In this document: piece by piece, positions 23,394 to 34,719 of the stretch | Layout of the letters: every line of letters starts with the position of its first letter | Numbering within the stretch: the first letter of the stretch is position 1 | Origin: Coturnix japonica | Lineage: Eukaryota; Chordata; Aves; Galliformes; Phasianidae | Reading direction: 5' to 3' | DNA: 64,000 nucleotides | Assembly (NCBI RefSeq): GCF_001577835.2 | Contig: NC_029529.1 | Span: 12,659,380 to 12,723,379, forward strand | Notes under the pieces: model-generated | Told to the model about the DNA's origin: nothing | Seen by the model: the letters and a program-made list of their open reading frames with translations, nothing else | The model's database searches: none | Translations under genes and position numbers: made by a program

Positions 23394-26300
23394 ATGGCGG
23401 GTCCGCGCGGAGCCGTGACCGGCTGCAAACGGCGCGTGGGACGGAGCGAGGAGCAGCCGCGGGGCGGGAAGAGGAACCGGGCGGGAACGGGGCAGGAGAA
23501 GGTGAGCGGGGAACGGACACGGCGCGGAGCGGGGGGGCGTGCTGTGCCCCGGTGGCGCAGTGGGTAAGGACGCCACTTGGCAACACTGCAGGCCCGGGTT
23601 CGAATCCCCCCGTGGCGCAAGTGGTCGAAGTGCCGCTGTGCTACAGGAGGCTCCATTGAATCCCGGGGTTGGACTCGGTGATCTCTGAGGTCCTTCCAAC
23701 CTGCACAACACTGTGATACCGTGATACTTAAACAGTTCCTTACCTACAGAACAGCCCAGGTCATCGATAAAGATACTGAAGAGGACAGGCCCCAGCACTG
23801 ACGTGTTCAAGTGTGGGCTCAAAAGGAACTTTAATGAATGGAAGTTCTTTGCTATTGCTCGTGCCCAGACAATACGCTGTTTGCTGTGTAATTCACCTCC
23901 TGTTCCACAAACGTGTGCGGTCACATGAAACCTTTCCTTACTGCCATTCTCCTTCTTACAGAAGTCGTCTCACTTGTCCGCAGCGCTGCTTGGTGAGGAC
24001 TGTGAGATCAGCCTGGAGCAGCTGTCCGAGCTGTTACAATACGCTGCCCTGGGGAGACGCCACAACGCAGCTCAGCCAAGGTACAGCAGCGCCGTGCCCC
24101 GTGTTGTGCCCCCTGTGCTGTGTGCGCCAATGAAGGCAGGCAGCGCGTTGTGGACCTCGTACAGCACCACACGGACAGCTGGTGTTACATAGGGATGGTT
24201 CTTGTTAGACTTGGTTGCAGACCAGAGTTCCTCTTCTGAGGAGGAATTCTAACATTTCATACTTTAGTTTCATGTAATCACAGAAACAAAACAATTTGTG
24301 GAGCAGCAGCTTCACACAGCGAGAAAAGAAATGTCACTTTGTTGGACTTAAAAGTTGGGCTGGCTCCAAGTTTGTTTCTGAGAGTGCGTGATGATTGTGT
24401 TGCTTTTTTTCCCATTTATTTATTTGTTTTATTGCAGCTGGTGCCATATTTATCACCAAAGCCACCTGGCTGGGGTTGTGGTTATTGTTCTACACGAGCT
24501 GAGCCAGCTCCATTTCTACAAATTCTATTTGCAGTTCAAACACCTCCGAAGAGTTTTCCGGCACGTAAGTCCCTGCACTGTTGTTGTCTACTAAAATTCT
24601 TCCAGTGCTGAAGCCATGTCACACTCCTGGGTGTGAGTGAGGGGACACTCAATAGAGTTGTGCTGTTCCCACTGACTGAAGATCACTGTGTGCTGTGTGT
24701 CAAGTTTCTCCCATTTACTTAAAGATTACTGAAAGAGTCATTTTAATTTTCTGAGCTGCAAACAAAGTCTTGGAAGGAAGGAGGGAAGGAGAAGTGCTTT
24801 GATTCACACTTGTAGCATAGTTTCCCAAACTGCAGCAAATGCAGAATCATGGCAAGTGTGGAACTACTTCAGGTCCTTATCAGTGTAGTGCTGGGGTTTG
24901 TGTTCTTCATCACGTCAGTGAAGGCAAAGCTTTCTCCTTGAATCAATTCTGTATCGTGTGGCATTAGGTTATTTTTTTTTTTAGTTTTCCTCAGAAAATG
25001 CCAAATCTACTTCTTTTCTAACCAGCCTTCTCTAAATTGGAGTGGACTGGGGATAAAGAGGCATCTTTCGTGCTTGACATTTCTGCTGTGTTTCCAAGTT
25101 TCTAACACATCTCTTTTTCCAGAGGTTCACGTTACCACCTCCTCCATCTGACTTCCTGGCCAGTCTGTGTGGGGAAGGAGCAGGCCCGAATCCTCCAGGC
25201 AGTGCACAAGGTACCTCACTTGGCTTTGCGTTCTCTCTTTTGGTCGCAGCAGTTCAATTTTTGGAGTAATTGAACATCTTTGTGCCCTGTGCAATCCTAG
25301 CATGCTGCTATAGTAAACTTGCTTACAAAAGAAAAAGTGTAATGCCAAGAGGCTTGTTACACTGACTACTTCAGGAACTCTGTTGGGTTTATTATCACAA
25401 GTAAATGCAAAAAGCAGAGAGATTTTCTTTTGACAAGTTTAACACAAAATTCTGATACTTCATTACTCCCTTTGTGATTGTTTTATTGTAAGATATATCT
25501 GCAGTTTTTTAGTTATACTGAGCTGTAAATGAAGGTAAAGAACAGGTGTGCTGACAACTGATGCCCTATTTTTACACTCTTTATAGAGGTAATTGTAATC
25601 CAACAGGCTTGTACAAAATCTGCAAGACTACCATGAGAACTTCACTGAAATTGTTAGAAGTGTAACACAAAGAATCTTGAATTCGAGTCCTAAATGGGAG
25701 AATGAGCAGCTGTTACTTTCACTGTAATGACAGAGTCCTGTAGCACCTTGTCTGTAAGCCTGCTGCACTGTCACAGAGCTGAGACATCAGGTACAGTTTT
25801 CTTTAAGTGCAATCTGCAGAGGATCACCTACAAAATAGTTAAAGTCTATACAGTTGTGGATTGTGATGTCAGTTCAGTGCTTGCTTCCTTGTGAGCCGTG
25901 CTTACAGCACGTTTACTATGAATAATACTTTGGGGAAATAAGTTTGTAGAGAAAATAGAAAGAAAAGAGAGCTGCTTTTCTGGCTTCCATGAGATACCAA
26001 ACGACTGTACTGTCATGCTTTGGAGGAAGGTTTTGCTCTTTGTTCTGCTGAGAGGAATTAGAGATTTGTAGTACAACTGGCTCACAGGCTGCGAGCAGTG
26101 TCAGCAGCTGAGCTGGGAGTGGATTCAGATGTTCTGATAGACTTGTGTGCCCACATACATTAAGTATCCTGATATATGTACAGTGTGTTGTTCCATGCAT
26201 TTTCTCTTGAAATGGCATAGTCTTTGAATGTGCCTGTTTGTGCAGACTGAAGGTTAGGAGTTGCTGTCTGATCCTGACAATTCTGTACATTCCAGGCCTG

Positions 26301-29300
26301 ATTTCCGCTGGCGTTGAATGTATTCCTAAAAGCTCAGGCTTGGATTGTGATCCCATCATCCGGAAATATGGCAAAGAAAGACGAGGCCTCACGAGCTACA
26401 CTCTAACTTCAGAAGAGCTGAAAAAGAACGATTATCCCATGAGAGGTTGGTTTGGGAGGTTTTGGTTGGTATGATTTTTTTCTTTAATTTTGAAAATGAA
26501 GAGATGTTTTGTCGTATAAATTGTATGATAACTATTAGAAGAATGAGGTCTGTGTCTTACTCACGTGTATCTTTTCATTTTAGATTCCCCTGAATATAAG
26601 GGTTATATGTACACAGAGTGTGACCTTCAGAGGACAGACAGCAGCCCCCTCTTTGGTCTGGACTGCGAAATGGTAACAGTAAATGGATGATCTCTTTCTG
26701 GCTGTTCCAAAACAAACCAAGCACCCTGTGCATTTATCAAACCACTTCTGACATACCTGCTTCCAGTCCATTCTTTGATGGTACCAGTGCTAATACAGCC
26801 ATGGGAAGGACTCGGTGGTTCTGGAGACATCAGCAAAGTTATCTTTGTCCTGAGCATTGCAGCAGAGAGCTCAGTTCTGTGCTGACTCTCGTGGCAGCAT
26901 CTGGATCTACTAGGTTTACTGCCAGTGCTGTAGTCACTCCTGAGGTCTTTGTTTTACAGTTTCTTCCCTCAGCCCTCCCCAGGGTTTGGGATTGCAAAGG
27001 TGTCTCTGTGCCACATCTTTTCTGTAGTGGCATCTTTGTGTGACTAATGATGTAGTCTGGGGTCTGCTTTTAAATTACATTATCTTCTTAGGTGAAGACA
27101 CTGTCAGCAGCAGCTCTGCTCTGCAGAGTACAAATCAATACTGTGAATTCAGCATTTCCCTGTAGAGTTTTCTGTGTGCTGATGAGTCCGGGGCAGGCGT
27201 TTACCACTTGAAATAAAGCATGGTATGGCACAAAAGCTGCAAGTGGTAGATCTCCAAGTAAAGTGACTTGTGGTAGTGACGCTGCCTGTAGCCAAAGCTA
27301 AGGAATCCAAATGGCAGCATCGAGCTGATCCAGTGCCTGCCTCTGCTTTGTCCTAACAGTGCCTGACTGCAAGAGGGAATGAAGTCACTCGTGTCTCTTT
27401 GGTGGATGCAGAGGGGAAGTGCCTTCTGAATGAACTAGTCAAACCAGAAAGCGTGATAGTGAACTACCGCACCAGGTGACTTCCATTAAAGTTTCTTATC
27501 ATCTTTAAGACCTACAGCCCTTTCAGATCAAGCCTTCTACACTGGATCTTTCAGAGCACTTTATGTTCATGCTCTCACAGTTGTGTCTTGCATTTTGCTC
27601 AATGTTAAGAATACAGTTTGTGCTACATGGTTAGAATAACTGTCGTTGCATATACGCTGCTGCGTAGCGTCTGCTTGTCTAGCTACGCGTTGTCATTCTG
27701 CAGTGACTTGGATTTACCCAGGAGCTGAGCTGCCTGTTTTTTCGGGTTATTTGAAGCACCTCCTTCCATAACAGCCTGGCAGGATTTTGTTAACTATGTT
27801 TTCTGGTGCTGAGAACTGCAACACTTAGTAAGTCATGCCTGAGAGAGGACAAACGTTTGAAACAGATATGGTAGCACAGCAGCTTCATATCTCTGCATTG
27901 TATCCTCTTGTGTTGGAATATAGCTGCCGAGAAAGCAGTAAATAGCATTCTGTCATAAGTTATGTTGGATTCATATTTTGCATGCCCTGCTTGTAATATT
28001 CTCCAGCAAATGCTGTTGCTAATGCTTTGCTTCTACCTCATCTCATTTCTGTTTTGAAGATACTCAGGAATCACAAGGAAAATGCTTCTTCCAGTGAAAA
28101 CAAGATTGCCAGACATACAAACTAGACTGAAAAAGATACTTCCCCATGATGCAGTATTGGTGGGTCATTCTCTGAATGCTGATCTTCAGGCTTTGCAAGT
28201 GAGTGTTTTTCCCAACACTGTGATACTCATTTCAGATGAAAAAGGCCCAAACAGTTCTTTTTATTAGTGGACACTTGTTAATTGCTTTTCACTATGCATA
28301 GCCTTATGTTTATAAGGACTTGAAAGAGAGAGACTCCTCTTACATATATAAAACTTGCAAGCTGCTCTTACGAGCCCAAAAGGAAGAATCTCATTAGACA
28401 GAGGTATGTGTGCAACAGAAGCATTACAGTCTGCTGCACCTGGGTGCTTCTGACATCTCTGTTATGGGAAGAACCAAAGTCCTTCCTATATTTAATTAAA
28501 CTAACGTAAAATTCCTGCATTGTAACTAATGTTTCTAATCCAATTTTGATCTTCCCAATGGAGTGTTAGAAAAGAGATTTGGGCCTGTTTCATTATTGCC
28601 ATGTGTTTGTTGTTATGGACCAATTATTTGTCAGTGAGACACTAGCAGTTGAAATGAAGAGGCACAGATAACAACAGAGTTATTGCCCAGTTCTCTGACT
28701 CCTGTTCTTAAATTAAACAGGTGATATTTCCTCTCTTCCAGATGATCCATCCCAGTGTTATTGATACTTCATTACTTTTTGCCAGAAGCGAAGGCCGAAG
28801 ATTTAAGCTGAAGTTTCTAGCCAAAGCTGTTTTGGGGTAAGATTATGAAAGCATTGTCATGGGAAGTATTAGAACTGTTGTGGGTCATAGGATCCTGCCT
28901 TTACACTAGCAGCAACTGAATACTTTTTTCCACTAAAACTCAAAGGAACAAACAAGTAAACACAGTAATGAAGAATTTACTGTTTCCTTGGAACATTAAG
29001 CGCAGCAGATTGGCCTGGTTTTGTGCACAACCAGATCCAAGTTCTTGTTTGTATATGAACCACAAAACTAGCCTTATTGCATTTGTACAGTGTATGAAAT
29101 CGTAGAGCAGCAGATGCACTCTGGCTCACACAAATGAGATTTGTTGCAGCTATCAGGAAAGAAATGCTAATTTAGGTAAGCATGATGTACTGACTTAATC
29201 ATATCCCTTCCTATGCCAGCTACCATAGCATGTCTTAGCAGTGCAGTGCTCACTACTCAGCTCCAACCTTCCCAGAGCTGGAGGTTGCCTCTCCACCTGT

Positions 29301-32300
29301 GTGTAAATTGTAAGTTCAACCATTGATCAAGGGAGAAAATGAAGAATGATCATAGACTGATCTCGCTGTACTGCTTCTGTCAAACCCTGGGAACATGGAA
29401 AAAAGGTTTCTTGCAGTAACTTTGGGAAATATTAAGCAAAAATGCTGCTGTACAGAATTGAAATTGTTTTTAGGGAGAGGAAAGCTATTTTTGTTGAAAA
29501 GGTTCCACTTTAGAAAAAACAAGATGTTAGTTAGTATGGAAAAGTAGATAACCTGCCTGTATGTGCAATTTTGATACCCTAGGAAGGAGATCCAGTGCGA
29601 ACAGAGGCTTGGTCACGATCCTGCAGAAGATGCTAGAGCTGCATTGGAATTGGCTCAATTCTTTATTAAGAAAGGACCAACAAAGGTATTTATGTCTCAT
29701 GTCCTGAACAGCAGAACCTGCAAATTGTTGTGCTTACAAGGGAGAAGTACTCTTGCCCGTTCTTTTACTGAGGAAATGGAGCTGTGATAAAATCCTTGGT
29801 TGTGGTAGCTTACTTTCAGCATCTATCTTGGTATCTCAGTAACTTGGAACATCACCAGTGTCTCAGTACTCAGACACTGCCACGAATCTGCATTGCTGCT
29901 GATCTCTCACAAGGGCATTGGGAATGGAAAGATTCTGACACTCACAGCCTGTGGGACAGCCTGTCTTTTTCTCAGTGAAACAAGCGAGGGACATTCTATG
30001 TTTTGGCAGCGATTCAAGCTGGTTTTTTGAGCCTTAAATCTCTTTCTTGCATTGCTGGTTTCTGCGAACACATTTTGGATGTGTTTGCTGGATGGTGCTC
30101 AAACACTGCTGGCTTGAAACTGACAACAGAAAATAATAACGCAAAAAATGAATTGCCTGTGTTTCTCCACTGCTGTGGAATGTGCCCAGGTGACTCATGG
30201 AGCAAGCACATGGGTGGTGGTTAGTTACAATTAGCAGAGATGAAAGCCAACTGCTCATCTTCTTTCCACAAGGTAGCAGAACTGAACTTGGAAATGCTGC
30301 TGGCAGCTGAAAGGCAGACTGAAATCTCACCAAACAAATCTGTGAAGCAGCCACAGCAATGTGGGGTCCAGAAGCAGCTGAATGATCCTCCACACTCATC
30401 CAAACCATGGTAACAAGATTCTCAGAGATGCGTATTTTTCCTTTGATTGAATCCTTGGTGAAATCAAAGACGTGTCCTGTTTTTGGAAGGATTCCAGTAT
30501 CTTCAGAGGGGGACACTAAATTGTGGAGTAGCACTAAGGCGTTTTCAGAAGTTACTTCTTAAATTTCACAAACCATTTTCTGGGCTTCTTCTGAGGACAG
30601 AAATATTCTTTAAAATATCTTTACTGAACTGTAGCATTTTTCAATGATGGGCACCTTTTGAAAGCCTTTAACTCACCACATTGACAAATATTGTAATTTA
30701 CAGCTTTATTTTTTCTCTCTCTGCCAGTATTCTGGCCCGCTTGCAGGGGATGGGCCAGAAGCCCCTCCTTTTGGGCAGACAGGAACTGGGCTCTTCTGGC
30801 CTTTGTCAGAGTGACCTCAGCACTTCCAACAAACAGGTGAATGGACTCAGAGTGGGTTGGTCTGAGCAAGCGTTCAAGCTGTTAAAAGTTCTTCTTGTCC
30901 TGAGGCGGGAGGTGGGTCGTGTTTTCAGAAGCTGCCTGACAGTACTTTCAGCAGTGGTGTTAATACCAGGTCAGCTGAATCCATTTTAACCTTTCAAAAA
31001 TAAGCTTTGATCCTCTGTCGCCATCTCATGACTCACTGAAGAACAAGTTCTGCTGGAGGTCTTCCTTAGACAATGATGAGAATTAGAGCTGGGAATTAAG
31101 CTCAGGAGCTGTTTCTGGTTTGTTGCAATACAGTTACCTCTTTGAACCTTTTGCTCTTCTTCCTTCCAGATTCTTCAGAGAGCCTTAGAAGACGTTCCCC
31201 TCTCCACATTCAGTATAATTCAGTTCGGTTTGAATCCAGAGTACTTTGCATCTCACCATCTTGCTGGATTTTGCAACAAGGTAGTCATTGTTTTGAGTGA
31301 GAGTGGCCTTCACTGCTGAGCTTGGGAGGAGACGTGGTGGATCTGGTGGCACCTGGTAGTTAGTGTCCTTGCTTTGTGAAGTTCCTTCTCTAATCCATGT
31401 TCTTACAGGTGAGAAACAAGCTGACTGACATGCTGACAATTTACGCAGGTCCTTTTGAAGAAAGCTTTTGCCCAAAGTCTGTGAAAAAAGAATTTGGAAA
31501 GTGTGGGCCAATCCAGTCCCTCACGGTGGTGACTGAAACGTACCAGGTGAGGAGCACTGGCAGCATTCAGTGTGCTGACAGGCAGCGAAGTCAAGAGTCA
31601 TCTCTTGGAAAGACAGAGATTAGAACCACTTAAATACTGGTTATTCCAGTGTTTTTTTGGGGGGCGGAGTTTGAGGGGGGCACTTCTTAGCATACATGAA
31701 AGCTGCTCCACACAGAGACAAGAATGAACACAGCTGATATGGTGTAACATTGCTGTCCAAGCTACAGGGCTTTAGCCAAGTGTTGATGATGCTGAGATGA
31801 ACTTTGTCCCTCTCAATAGAGCTGGTATGCCAAGGCCTGTAATGGCAGAAGAAGGTTGTTTTTAGTAGTTGAGCAAATTAAAGGTTGTTTTTAATAGTTG
31901 TGGTATCTAGAGTGTTACCTGTGTCACCCATTCAGACCCTTTATGTGCCATTTAAAACAGAAAAGAACCGTGAGACCTGAGCTGTAAAAGGGGAGGGCTA
32001 ATATCTGCTATTCATAAGCCTGAAGTATCTTGTCCTTTTGTTCCAAGCCATATGTCTGCATCCAATATGATGTTCTGGAAGCTGCCCAGCTTGCTCTGGA
32101 AAGCCTAAATGGAGCTGAGGTAGCGGGATCCTGCATTAAGGTAAGCAAAGTAAATAGCAAAAGCCTAAGTTACATTTAGTGAAGGAATATGGGCCAATAC
32201 GAGTCTTTTAATATCTACGTAATGCATAGAGTGTGGGTGGATCTCGGCTAGCTGTGCTGCCAACATCTCCCGAGACAACTTATGCTGTGGTCTCCTTTCC

Positions 32301-34572
32301 TTTCTGCTGGACAGGTAGAAAAGCACCTGGACTTGGCAACTCCATCTTTAAAATGAAGAGCTGAGTTGCTGGGTGTTGGAATGCCATATAAGCAGTATGG
32401 GGTTCTTAATCATCTGGTGTTCTTGCATTACAACATGGTCTTTTCCTTTTTCATGACTTGATTAGTTACATTTTTTCAAGGAAAGGAAAATAGCCAACAA
32501 AGTTTTGATGATGAGACAAAATCATTTAAAAGCAGCTTAGAGGATGGAGCTGCCTTGGCTGATGTGTTGCATTTGTTCCTCTTGGACTCACTTCAGGTTC
32601 AGAGACCCATCACTGCTGCAACACTGGACTGTGATGTTCTGATAAAGGAACTGGAACAAGATATAGAAAACGAAGGTGTGATTTATGTGGCAGGAATAAA
32701 GAAGTCATTAACAGAGACAGATTTGCAAGAAGAATTCAGCCCATTGAAAGACCTTGAAACTCTGTTCCTGCCAAAGGATCTCCAAAGCGGAAAGCACAGC
32801 ACCTGCTGTTACCTCAGTAAGTAGCTTTGCAGTGCATCCTGCTTGTTTCCTTCATGCAGCCCTTGGAAATACGATGGAAACTCACATGTGCTGCAAGTGC
32901 CAGTATCTAAAATAGTCTGAAGCAAGGTAGGATCTGCTCACTGCAGCGATTTCAGTTTCTCATCTTCCTGCTCCTTTCACCTTGCCCTGCAGGTGCCAAA
33001 GAACAGGGAACAAGAACTGTGAAATCATGATCCCTGTTTGTTTTTCAGAGTTCCGGAATTCGCACAGTGCGGCAGAAGCCATGGAGGCCATCAGTGGCTG
33101 GGCTGTGAGGGGCAGCGCGCTCAGGAGCAGACACGCTCTTGCTTCGGGTCACCTCTGGAGATGGATCTGGAAAATGAATCACAGCAGCGAAAAGCAAAGA
33201 GGAAACAATTTGAGTGAGAAGATGGCACCACGGTCTGACTCTGTGAGTTTAAGGCTATGCTGCCTTGTTACTCTTAGTGAGAAGGTGAACAGTATTGAAC
33301 TGCACGCTGCCCTGAGATGCACAGGGCAATGAGTGAAGTTACACAGCAGCTGGAGCCTGAGAGCTAACAGAGCACAGGTGTAGGGAATGGCACAGAAGTC
33401 AGAGAATGAAGTGAATTGTTGTGTAGTGTTGCAGGCCAGAACAGGACAGGTCTCGTAGCTGTCTCTTTTGCTGGGGCCAGCTGTAGTGCGTGCAGCTCTC
33501 CCTGCAGCTGAGCTGGTGCGCTTCCAAATGCCAGCTGTAACCATCACTGCTGTCCTCCCCTGCTCAGTCCCGGACTGTGCCCCAGCTCAGCCTCCTCATA
33601 AACATTTCTAGATGTGATCGTTACATATCTGCAGAAGATCAGGGTTTCGTAATACTGCTGTATTCTGTTATGCAGGAGCAGGATGTAAGGAAAGAGGTGA
33701 AGAAGTTAGACCACTATATAAAGAAGCTTTATAGAAGTCTGCAGGATAACACCTTGTGTGTTGTTCTCTTTCCTGGAACAAACAGGTAATTTACTGCCTT
33801 GTGTTTATATCTTCATTAAAAAGGAAACAAAAGCCAGACAAAAGGCCTAAAGAAGCTGTTGTATTTATTTAGTCTGACTTTCATCTGAGGCCAATAAAAC
33901 CTGAACAGTACTTTCTTCTGTAAGCATTGCTCCAGATTAGCAAGGCTGAAATCCAGTGCTGATTAATTGCACAGGTTTTTTGGTTAGATGAAACTTGTGA
34001 GATATTTTGTCACTATTTTGAAGCTGATACAGTTTTGCAGTTGTCTTGACGGCAAAGTGAGCTTTCAGCATGTCCAACTGAATCAAGCAGAGGTTGCACA
34101 GCAGCCAGGTTTTTGGTTGTTGGGTTTTTGTGTGTTTGATTTTTGAACCACCTGACAAAGCTCTGCAGCCCAGGCACAGTCTGGCAGTTGTCACATGCTG
34201 GACCAACAAGTGTAAACCTTCCCCAGGCCCAGGCAAGGCCGTAGTGCCTGGCTGCATCCACTCGGTCACACATCGACCCCTGCTGTTCTGCTGTTCCCTT
34301 TAACAAAAGCAGCACCAGTCTGTGGAGACAGGAGCTGCACTGACCGGAGCAGAAAAAGCATCACAAAAAAGTGTTCGGTAGAAAATAATACATGCAGTTT
34401 TCCAATCTGCTTATACTGGGGGTTGCAGGCCGCTCCCTGCTGCCAGCCTGCATGCATTGAGGCTGCCCTGAGCAGAAATAACATCTCTTGTTTATGTTGC
34501 AGCATTCATGGATCACAGTCCGGCCTCGGTCTGATGGGAATAAAAGATGATGGAGAGAGCAGTGCTGGTTAA
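23394..34572 (+). CDS. REXO5: REXO5, RNA exonuclease 5 (NEF-sp)
   Basis: REXO5 is a DEDDh 3'-5' RNA exonuclease followed by two RRM folds; the fly relative (Rexo5) trims snoRNA and 5S rRNA 3' ends. Nineteen coding exons: 23394-23501, 23962-24080, 24438-24564, 25123-25210, 26296-26445, 26584-26672, 27360-27475, 28060-28198, 28742-28836, 29583-29685, 30273-30409, 30728-30836, 31170-31280, 31409-31546, 32048-32140, 32597-32816, 33049-33242, 33676-33785 and 34503-34572. The product is 771 aa (human 774 as recalled). Exonuclease motifs are FGLDCEM (Asp/Glu near 224/226), LVGHSLNADLQAL (about 297) and GHDPAEDA (about 352). RRM1 begins at IYAGPFEE (about 508) and RRM2 at VIYVAGI (about 604). The C-terminus GLGLMGIKDD is conserved. 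The ATG at 23394 has better context than the in-frame ATG at 23370. Exons 11-12 are the least conserved. The exon 17 donor is chosen at 33243 to keep frame. Confidence 0.94.
23544..23732 (+). mobile_element. Dimeric tRNA-derived SINE-like element with CR1-type 3' tail
   Basis: The first unit has a perfect Pol III A box, TGGCGCAGTGG (23553-23563), and a perfect B box, GGTTCGAATCC (23597-23607), 44 bp apart as in tRNA genes. A second A box, TGGCGCAAGTG, follows at 23613-23623, with a degenerate B box near 23656. The element then ends in GGTTGGACTCGGTGATCTC and GAGGTCCTTCCAACCTG, the CR1 3' terminus, followed by two 8-bp repeats of GTGATAC type. This architecture (tRNA-like head, LINE-derived tail, short terminal repeat) is that of a SINE mobilised by CR1. 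It lies 42 bp into REXO5 intron 1. No clear target-site duplication was seen. A functional tRNA is unlikely because no acceptor stem or full cloverleaf can be drawn. Confidence 0.7.
23735..23815 (-). mobile_element. CR1 ORF2 reverse-transcriptase fragment
   Basis: The minus strand encodes TSVLGPVLFSIFIDDLG, a CR1 reverse-transcriptase segment. About 80 bp is preserved. It abuts the SINE-like element in the opposite orientation. Confidence 0.75.
25211..26295 (+). other. REXO5 intron 4
   Basis: Intron of about 1.1 kb with no recognised repeat, RNA gene or extra exon. Confidence 0.6.
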
Positions 34573-34693
34573 GCTGCCAAATTTTTAAAGTCTTTTGTAA
34601 AGATATTCAGTTACTTAAAATATTGATGTCTTTGTAAAGAGCCCTTGCTATAGGACCAAAGGCTTTCACACTGTATCTTTTATACAGTCTCAA

Positions 34694-34699
34694 AATAAA
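34694..34699 (+). terminator. REXO5 poly(A) signal
   Basis: AATAAA 122 bp after the REXO5 stop codon, in an AT-rich 3' UTR. Confidence 0.8.
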
Positions 34700-34719
34700 A
34701 GCTGTTCAAAACATCTTAA

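Noticed and set aside
23544-23611. Functional tRNA gene
   Set aside because: A and B boxes are perfect, but no acceptor stem or cloverleaf forms and the unit is followed by a second A box and a CR1 tail, so a SINE is the better explanation.
33566-33675. Possible additional REXO5 exon beginning SRTVPQLSLL after an acceptor at 33567
   Set aside because: Direct splicing of 33242 to 33676 joins the frame and matches the family; the extra segment has no counterpart in the human protein as recalled.
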